DNA from: Corythucha ciliata
Taxonomy: Eukaryota; Arthropoda; Insecta; Hemiptera; Tingidae
DNA: 64,000 bases
Assembly (NCBI GenBank): GCA_038030265.1
Contig: CM075943.1
Coordinates: 33,914,001 to 33,978,000, forward strand
Reading direction: 5' to 3'
The notes beneath the pieces are model-generated. The model was not told the origin of the DNA and made no database searches. It saw nothing but the letters and a program-made list of their open reading frames with translations. The translations under genes and the position numbers were made by a program. This document shows positions 55,881 to 64,000 of this stretch, piece after piece (the stretch's first letter is position 1; every line of letters begins with the position of its first letter).

Positions 55881-57302
55881 TCTTTTTTGGCTTATTATTT
55901 CTCAATAATAAGTCTTTGTAATCGTATCGCAAAAAAAATTTTTTGACCCCCCCCCCCACAAAATTTGTAGTTTTACGTTTCAAAGTGCGTAGAATCCAAA
56001 TCTGCAATAAAAAAAAATGTCCGTCCGCCGTCCGGGCCATATCTTGCCCTAGGATTGCTCGAAAAAACTCGTTCTTTCGCACATAGACTCCATTTGGGGT
56101 CTAGTTGGTCCTAACATCTGATCAGTTTGATCAAATAACTCCCTAGGGTTTTATGGGCCAAAAGCGGGTCCAAAATGGGGATTTTCAAAGGATTTGGGAT
56201 CATAGGGGTGTGGGGTGTCGATTTTCATGTAATTTCAAGCCGGATTTGACTACATCGATGAATAATAAACCCACAGTCGAAATAATAAGGCATTGTTCGA
56301 TAATTCGCAGCGTTTTTCATTTTAGCAGTGATAGGGCGTGTTCCCAAATTCAAAAGATGGACCCGTTGATGGATTAGGTTACAAAACTAACACGTGATAA
56401 ATGTGTGAGGGAAGGCTGAATCACGAAGAAAATTTTTAATCATCTGCTGAATTTAGGAACATGCCAGGTCCGTTCCATTGTTTCGCGAGTGCTACACTTT
56501 TGAAGAAAATGATCTGGTTTCATTCAGTTTTTCAGGATAAGTCAATGAAATCACGTGGTTTACTACACTAGTGTAGCACTAGCCAAACAATGGAACGGAC
56601 CTGCCCTAATAGTGCTTTTTCTCAATTTTTTCCTCGAATTGGCGGTTTTTCTCAATTTTAGCCGCGAATTATTTCTAAATTTTAGCCAAGAATTACCGCT
56701 TTTGCTCGACTTCATCAGCCGTGAAGTACCCCTTTTAGCCGACTCTCGAACCAATGTGATTCACGACTTTGCGACGGAAAATCCGCGTTAGATGTTTTGA
56801 ACGACACTGCGATTTTTTCTCGCCGGCGTGAAATGAAGAGATCCCATTGGTTTTGAGAGTCCCGGCTAATTAGCGGATTTTCTGAAATTGATTAGCGAAT
56901 TGATATTTTTCTATTTTAGCGACGAATCCGCGCTTTTGTGTCAACTTTAACTGTGAATTAGACTGTTTTCTCAAATGTGTCCGTGAGTTAGCGTATTTTC
57001 TCAATTTTAGCTGCGATTTAGCAGTTTATCTCAATTTTAGCAGCAAATTAGCAATTTTTGCCTCTTTCATCCATTCGAATTAGCGTTTTTTATTAATTTT
57101 AGTCACAAAGTTGTCTGGACAAACTTTGCGTGCGTGCAAACATTGGCGAAATTCATCGCGGCGTTTTCTTTATTTTATGGCCGTGAAAATGAGCGTTTTT
57201 TGTGATTATGGCCGCGAATTAGCGTTTTTCTCCATTTTTGGTCACGAAATAGTGATTTTTTCGCTGTTCACCAGGAATTATCCTTTTTTGGCTATTTTAG
57301 CC
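55881..57302 (+). repeat. 1.45-kb duplicated block, copy B
   Basis: Near-identical to 23873-25324 in the same orientation, including the inner MITE at about 56465-56602 and the array at 56605-57302. Here the left neighbour is an AATTAGCG array instead of (TTG)n, and the right end runs straight into a partial re-copy of the block's own interior. Confidence 0.85.
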
Positions 57303-57475
57303 TGGGGTTTTATGGGCCAAAAGCGGATCCAAAATGGGGATTTTCAAAGGATTTGGGATCATAGGGGTGTGGGGTGTCGATTTTCTTGTAATTTCAAGCC
57401 GGATTTGACTACATCGATGAATAATAAACCCACAGTCGAAATAATAAGGCATTGTTCGATAATTCTCAGCGTTTT
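57303..57475 (+). repeat. Partial third copy appended to copy B
   Basis: From CTGGGGTTTTATGGGCCAAAAGC to GATAATTCTCAGCG this repeats 56144-56310 with few changes, joined at the word TTTTAGCC|TGGGG. It is a local tandem re-duplication or template switch. Confidence 0.8.
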
Positions 57476-58129
57476 TAATTTATCACTTATCAACTTATGA
57501 ATATATTGGGTTCGTTACGTTCGTACCAAAAATTCAACAGGTGAATGCGTCTAATCGTTTAATTTTGCTACAGTGCCAAAAAATGATATATTTAACTGCC
57601 ATGGCCTAACTGACTCGGCCTATTTATGTTTCATTTCAGCATGAAACTGGAATCAATGTTCAGACTGTGGAGACAAAGAGATCAGATTTTACAGTTTCCG
57701 CCGAATTTTCAGTTTTCGGCAGGATAAATAGACAGCCACATCAGATGTGAAATTCTCCATGAAGTAAATACAGGACGAGTGGTGAAGAGTTTGTACTGAA
57801 AACTCGTCAGCGTGCTCGATTTCTGACGCTTAGTCGTCACTTCCCGGCAAATTTCGTGGCCTATAAAAAGAGTTTTGCATACACTCGCGGCATCAAGGCT
57901 GAGGAGCTGCAATGGATTGGTGAGGCGCGGGTCCAGAGAGGGCGCCCTTCCACGGGTCACACAAATCGAATGGTTGGTGTTCACAAGTACGATGTTGTTC
58001 TTCTAAGAATTCAAAACCAAAAAGCTTTGGTAATGGTGACTTGGCCATACCTCGATCGATGTCTTCTGGTTTTGGTGGATTTTCTTGACTCCTGACTTAC
58101 ACAGTAGCATATCAAGACTCGCGTGCACG
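57476..58129. other. Spacer between opposed arrays
   Basis: Unique-looking. Opposed short frames at 57709-57984 and 57856-58095 show no domain. Confidence 0.4.
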
Positions 58130-58520
58130 AGAAACGCGGCTAAAGTGTAGAAAAAGGACCAATTCGTGGTTTCTCAATGCAACTTCCAGGCCCAAATCGG
58201 GGAAAAGTACTAAAATTTGCTTTTATAGGGGACAAGTGTCTATTCGCGGCTAAAATTGAGAAAACGCGCTCGTTTTAAGGTGAATTTCAAGGGGAAAAAA
58301 CACTTCTGCGGCTGAAATTGTGAAAAAGCGTCAGTTCGCAGGCTCTTGAAGAAACGTTCAATCCAAAACTAAGAAGAATTGCTAACTTCATGTCCTTCAG
58401 GGAAGTTGCGTCTAAAATTGAGAAAAAGCTCGTTCACGGGTAGCATTGAGACAAGCACTCATTTGCGGCTAAATTTGAAGGGGGACAAAATGCCAATTCG
58501 CGATTTATAGAGGATACGTC
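58130..58520 (-). repeat. AATTAGCG array, inverted orientation
   Basis: Units such as GCGGCTAAAATTGAGAAAACGC and the phrase AATTCGTGGTTTCT, the reverse complement of the 55.2-kb array. Together with 55215-57302 this repeats the plus-array, spacer, minus-array layout of 24.6-26.1 kb. Confidence 0.75.
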
Positions 58521-59010
58521 GTGGCTAGATTAGAGAAAAAACTATAATTTGTTGCTCTGCAAGCAACTTCACGGCAGAAATGGCTCGCTGAAAAAGTGCC
58601 AAAACTGCCAAGACGGTCAAAGACGCGGTTATTGAGATCCAGGACACCATCAAGGTGCCACTCCCCATCGCCCCATCAGAGTCTCTATCTCCCTCGCCTT
58701 GAATTCCTCCCCCACACATTCGAGAAGAAGATGTTCGAGCTAGAAATAGCACATCAACTACTAAAATTGTCCATTCTTAGAGGAAACTGAATCGCCAAAA
58801 ACGTATTCTTTTTGCTGACTCCCAAGTTAATGAGTGTGTTTTTCTTGCACAAAGCAATAAACTGGATATTGAACGGCAAACTTTGGGTTTAAATGGACAG
58901 TTTTACGACTGAATCTTCGGTTTCTTGGGTAAAATTAACTTTTAGGCTTAATTTGTTGGATTCTAATACAAATTCGCCATTTTGGGTCGTGTAGTCAGTG
59001 TCTGATTCTG

Positions 59011-59147
59011 GGGGCCTATTCTCTAACAACAAGCAATATTTTTTTCGCCAGCCATGTGTCTATTTCATTCATTTGTTTGAAGAAACTTAATGAAATAAAC
59101 ATATGACTGCGAAAAAGTTATTGCTTCGGAGTTAGAGAATAGGCCCC
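59011..59147. mobile_element. 137-bp MITE, copy 1
   Basis: The ends GGGGCCTATTCTCTAAC and GTTAGAGAATAGGCCCC are perfect inverted repeats with CTG on both sides (59008-59010, 59148-59150). The whole element is nearly palindromic. The 3-bp flanks and G-rich ends suggest PIF/Harbinger, though CTG is not the usual TWA. Confidence 0.85.
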
Positions 59148-59464
59148 CTGGTCCTGACCCGAATGATAACCATACCGAACAATTGAACTTCATTGTTTTC
59201 CTGGTTTGTAGCTGTTTGAAACTTTCACGTCATAATTGTCGATTATGGCCCCCTCCGTGTCTCATAATATTGACGATCGGTTGCTTAGTTGTCATTTAGA
59301 GCTAATCTAATATTTCTGATATTGATTTGCTATTTGTCAGTGTTATTGGCGATTGTAGCTAAGGGATACGATATCTGGCGGCATTTCAGAGAAACATTGA
59401 GTCCGGTACTCCACGTGATTTGTTGTTGTCGGTTGACAACAAACTACAATAAAGGTTTTCTACA

Positions 59465-59950
59465 ATGAGGAAGTTCATGTATCAAAAATATTGGTCAGTG
59501 ACACTTTTTTACCGTGAACTACGGCTAAATAATCCGACGGTGACGAGGAGGCCTCGATATTGTACATTTGGCTTCACCGAATCAAGAAAACAAGACGGTT
59601 ATGCGGGTACGCGGTACACCCGTACAGAAACTTTCGCTGTCGGCCTTTTGGTCAAACACCGATTCAAAAACGTTTTCGACCGTTTCACTGAACCCGTGCC
59701 GTTCTCTGAGCACCGTGAGCTGGCGAGCACCGATGTAGGCTCGTGGCGCAAAAGGCGCTCATGGAATGTCTCAAAAAGGTGAATCCAGAGAAAAATGATG
59801 TGTCTTCGGTTGCTCTTGCCGTCGTAGCCGAGACACAACGTTGTCATTTCATTGTTTCCCAAAAATTCAGGGTTCAATGGTGTCAGTTATTAATTATAGG
59901 CCAGTGTTGGGAGAAAGTCGACCGCCGAAAGACTTGGGTGCTTGCTTGAC
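59465..59950. other. Low-stop interval, unknown
   Basis: GC-richer DNA open in overlapping frames on both strands (59465-59782 plus, 59599-59877 minus, 59743-59949 plus). No domain is recognised and no strand preferred. Confidence 0.3.
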
Positions 59951-60261
59951 GTTTGAGTATAAATGTATCAGAAACCATGTTCTTCTGTTCTTGTCACTTT
60001 AGGCCAACTGACTACTTTTTCCCAGTATGTTACGGACGTTGACCGCGAAAAAAAAAATTACAAAAACGCAAAACTTGTTATCATTTAACATATGTGGGGA
60101 GTACCGGTTTCATTATCACACGACACTAGCGCCGCTAGTGATAGCTACAATCGCCAATAGCAGGTAAATCGGATTTCGGGTCCCACTTTTTCTGTATAGC
60201 CCGTTGGGAGTAAAATTAATAGCTGTTGTTTGATCGATAAGGAAAGATGTTGCTCGTCGGT

Positions 60262-60440
60262 ATTAATTAAATAAATTAAATGAAAATGATAATCTTCCGA
60301 CGACGAAGGAAGGGCGTAGCCCAACACGATTTGAGTTTCAAGAAAGAATGGGCTCCCCGGTGGGATTCGAACCTGTAACCCTCTAGTCCAGCACGCTGCC
60401 AATTGTTCGAGAAACAATGACCCTGTGGGCGGGGGGGGGG
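60262..60440 (-). mobile_element. tRNA-derived SINE, copy 2
   Basis: On the minus strand, ATTGGCAGCGTGCTGGACTAG and GGTTCGAATCCCACCGGGGAG correspond to the head of the 46.0-kb copy. They are followed by the same body (GAAACTCAAATCGTGTTGGG, CTACGCCCTTCC, TCGTCGTCGG) and AT-rich tail. The B-box is intact. The anticodon loop and D arm are altered, so it cannot be a functional tRNA. A further partial head-like word on the plus strand (GGCGTCACTGTAGCGCAA) begins near 60476. Confidence 0.8.
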
Positions 60441-60604
60441 CGGTTTTGCTCATTCCTCGCACTACGAATGCCAAGGGCGTCACTGTAGCGCAAGAGAGCG
60501 CTGGGCGTTGCTAAAAGAGCGTTGAGAGTTATGGGGCGTCTTTCGCCTTCCGGGAGCGCTGGGGGGATTTTAACCCAGCCTTCTCGTATACTCGAGAATA
60601 CCTG

Positions 60605-60741
60605 GGGGCCTATTCTCTAACTTCGAAGCAATAGCTTTTTCGAAGTCATATGTTTATTTCATTCATTTTCTTCAAACAAATGAATGAAATAGACACATGG
60701 CAGGCGAAAAAAATATTGCTTGTTGTTAGAGAATAGGCCTC
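60605..60741. mobile_element. 137-bp MITE, copy 2 (inverted)
   Basis: Same family and same length as 59011-59147 but in opposite orientation. CTG again flanks both sides (60602-60604, 60742-60744). One end has a substitution (GGCCTC). Confidence 0.85.
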
Positions 60742-60744
60742 CTG

Positions 60745-63700
60745 ATTTTTGTGGTTTGTGTTTACGTCCACATGAGTGAGACATATTGCCGCGCTCTACT
60801 ACCACTAGCTTGTGGGCCGACTGCCGAGAATATTGAAAGAAGATCCCATTCAGTAGTGGAGGGGGTTGTAGAGTTTTAGCGGATAATTAGTTTCAGAAAG
60901 AAATTGCGTGATTCATTTCGCAGGTACACGAAAACTCTGCTTCACTCCGGTGCTCATCGTTACGGACTCGTTTGTGGGGAAATCAGAAGGAGGATTTTCA
61001 AAAAGAAGTGAACTCCTCAACTTTCATCCATGGTGGTATTTCGTGGCCTTTTAGGATGACTGGCTATTTTGGCCACCCTTTGAACCTATGTGTGCATTCA
61101 TGATGTGTTTATGATTATCCGGGTTGTATCCTGCGGATACATTCAGGAACCGGGCGTCATTAATGGCACTAAGTTCTTGACAGCTAATGGATCGGTCATT
61201 TAGTGAAAGAGTTGGACTTGAATATGTCACTACCACTCAAGTTTCAGCTTTTTGAGGCGGTGTGTGAACTCTATAAATCGTTAATTTATGAACGCGGGTG
61301 TCCAAACTTGTTCCTTTTCGTGTTTGTGTTTCTTTTAAGTCCTTTACTGTTTAGCTCAAAATTTGATCGTTGAGTTTGTAGAAGGTTTTGCATTGCGAGA
61401 CAGCGGGATCGGAAGGGAGTGGACAGAGATCCTTTTAATGAGTGGAGACACAGTGGAGGAAGAGTTGGAGGGATTTCGAGAGCGCCGGATCACGTACCGG
61501 TATTTTTTTCCCCCGTGATCAATTCCGGAGGGGATTACGGGTGAAGAGTGCGTGGAATGGGGAGAGGGTAGATTGATTGAGTGCCACTATAAAATGTGTG
61601 ACACGGTTGGACAAGGAAGCTTGTAACAAGAAAAACTTCCAACACAACAGGAATGTCTCCCGGGACGGGAGCGATCCTTTTCGATCACCGAACTCAAAAC
61701 GAAAGACTTGTTCCAGCTTTTTTTATAATTTGAGAAGGGCTATGGTTGGTGGAGCGGGGACATCGTTTACTTTTAAATTGAGTATAAAAATCCTATTTTT
61801 CTCCATCTTGTTACCGGTGACCGTTCCCGGCCTCAAAAAGCTGGCAAGTTATGCACATCTTTTGTTTGAAAATCTCCAATAATTTGTCGGCTGGCATCAC
61901 TCTACCTCACATTTTTTCTCGCACGCAAATCGTGAGCCTATGCGGAGAGTCACAATAACCACAAAAATACATAATTTTGTAGTTACGTTGGCTCTTTGAC
62001 CAAGCTGCAGCTTTTTCCTATTAATATCCAGCCTATACTGAAGAGGAGATGTCAGGACTTCTCAATATTTTTCTGCGTGTTTCAAACCACAATTCAAGCC
62101 TGAAGGGATTATCGTTTGCTTATTTATTTGAAAATTAATTTTCTTTCCAAAACTCTTTGCAACTTTCTGTGAATGTATATGTCTGAAAAGCCTTTATTCT
62201 TTCCTCAATAGAATATATTTTGTTATCGAGAGAACATTGCAGACATTGACGAATCAGCCTCGTGCCCGCTCGAATTTGAGAGTCTGGCAGGGGAAGGGGG
62301 TATATGTCGTCAGTAAGACATTTTGTTGTATATGTATAAGCTGCACGGTAATTCAATCAGTGTTTGAAAATCAGATTTTACCACTATACTCTCAAGCCCT
62401 TTCCGCTTTGCCGAACAACAGTGAGCGTGGGGGGACACTTTAACACCTTCAGACAGAGCAAACGGATTTATGACTGAAGGAAGATTCAAAGACAGTGGGA
62501 TTTTTTTTCTCGAACACTTGGGAGTAAAGCGGAAGAGCATTTTTATTGCGCTGGTAGATAGTTGAAGAAGAGTTTATACATGTACTCTGATAGCACAGGG
62601 CTCTTTTCTCGAGGAGTAGTAAAGGTGAAAATGATCAGATAAAGGTCTTATTTTGTTTTCACGAGACCGAAAAGCACGGATAAGTGCCGTGATACGAAAC
62701 AAAACATTGCTCTGTCGCTGACAACTTTATTTACTGGATTGCAAAGTTTACCAGCGACCGAGAACTTCATAAAGTTGGCTAGCTTATTAAGACCCATTTT
62801 TCATCTCCATGACCTGAATTATTTTCACTCCTTAATAATGCTGCATTGTAATACTTTCATGGAGAAGGGCTATAATGGAGATATCTCATAAATGTATGGG
62901 TGACAGCGACTAGGTGTGTGGTTAAGGGCATCAGATCTAGACCCCATTGTGTTCTTCTACAGCACCGTGATTCATATTAAATAACACTCCCTCTTGATCG
63001 AATTTGTAACGCATTAGAGAGTATAGGTGTGAGAGAGAGATAGAGAAAGTTGTTGTTTTTCTTGTAATTGACGAAGAACGGTCTCCGAAACGATAAATTG
63101 CTCAAAAATTTATCTTTCCTGCCTCGAGAATTTGAAAACATGTTGTAATATTCAAGCATTTAAGCTTGAATAAATTAGTATGAGATTTTTTTTAGTATTA
63201 TTATGATGATAGGCGTGGCACATCTCTGTGCTTTCTTTGTGAATTCAGCAGACAAAAATTTTGTTCTTTTGATGAAAAATTAACTGTAACCAACCTTGGA
63301 AGACGCTGAATAAGGAAAAAAATACACTAATGAGACGTCGTTTTAAAACTTTCTATACGAGGCGTTCATTCAAAGCCAACCTGTTTTACAGCGTCGTGCG
63401 TTACAAGAAAATATGACTCTACGTAGCAACCAATCAGAAGTTGTTATTTCTATCCCCACCTTTTGAGAGTGAAACACGAATAAAACACATCAAGAACCCC
63501 TGGGTATTAAATTCTTGAAAAAAAGGTTAAATGGGATGAGCCTGACACCTCTGATTTTATAATTCATTAAGAAGAATCACAGTAGCCAAAGATTGGTTGA
63601 TAGCGCCGAGAACATCGAGTGCCATCAAAGCCACAGTCAATAAGGTTTTGATCCTTCCCATTAAAACTTTCAAGTTTGCCTGTTCAAGTCGAATTAATTC

Positions 63701-64000
63701 ACGCTTTATATTTACAGCTTCCCTCTTCAACAACTCTCTATTTAGATAATTTATTCAATTAAAACTAGTGTCTATTTTTTCCAAAAATCAGAGAAAAAAC
63801 TACTATCCTTCCATTTATTTATCGGTCTTGTAAACCAGAATGCGATAGGTTCATGTAAAAATAAAAGATATTGCTCCTAATTATCAGGCGTGGATTCGTT
63901 CAACAATATGCCTCATCTCTCCGTGTTGTTGTATAGCTGCCCCCACTAATCGGGGACGGTCCACCTCACTAGAATCATTGAGCAAGTCTTTAGAAAAAGA
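60745..64000. other. Repeat-poor stretch, no supported gene
   Basis: Unique-looking AT-rich sequence. Frames at 61577-61882, 62135-62356 and 62310-62540 show no recognisable domain. Confidence 0.4.

Overview
This window looks like eukaryotic nuclear DNA from an arthropod, most likely an insect. It is AT-rich, has no operon-like gene packing, and has no long intact open frame. The recognisable proteins are transposon-derived: hAT, a DUF4817-type mariner, a PIF/Harbinger-like MADF fragment and an LTR-retrotransposon gag. Insect origin is inferred from TE families; the species cannot be named from the sequence alone. I found no host protein-coding gene that I can defend. The window is best read as intergenic or intronic DNA that has been repeatedly invaded.

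Region by region. 0-5.4 kb: foldback elements, short MITEs and degenerate minisatellites (units built on CTGTCAATTTCG and AATTTTAGCCGCGAATTAGCG). 5.4-6.8 kb: a complete hAT insertion with an exact 8-bp target duplication but a transposase lacking its N-terminal half. 7.1-10.8 kb: small repeats, then a three-level nest in which a TA-flanked MITE sits in a 1.1-kb hAT-like element made of TCGATAC repeats, itself inside one arm of a larger inverted-repeat element. 13.1-20.5 kb: two nearly identical palindromic elements in opposite orientation, with a 147-bp tandem repeat between them. 21-29 kb: mostly featureless, except a 1.45-kb block at 23.9-25.3 kb repeated directly at 55.9-57.3 kb. 29.3-30.8 kb: a broken gag-protease fragment on the minus strand, with a tRNA-Leu-type primer site and a short LTR-like end. 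32.4-33.1 kb: an AATTAGCG array split by a 454-bp insertion.

38.7-44.3 kb is the richest part. A TTA-flanked PIF/Harbinger-like element with a MADF-domain fragment has swallowed a 2.5-kb mariner with roughly 600-bp terminal inverted repeats and a 1.3-kb foldback element with roughly 555-bp arms. The mariner transposase carries two frameshifts and a stop-free 54-bp GT...AG insertion flanked by an 8-bp direct repeat, which looks like a newly acquired intron. 46-64 kb: two copies of a tRNA-derived SINE, two 137-bp MITEs in opposite orientation, more AATTAGCG arrays, and long stretches (46.8-55.2 and 60.8-64 kb) that look unique and repeat-poor.

These parts do not form a pathway. They form a record of successive insertions whose order can be read from what interrupts what.
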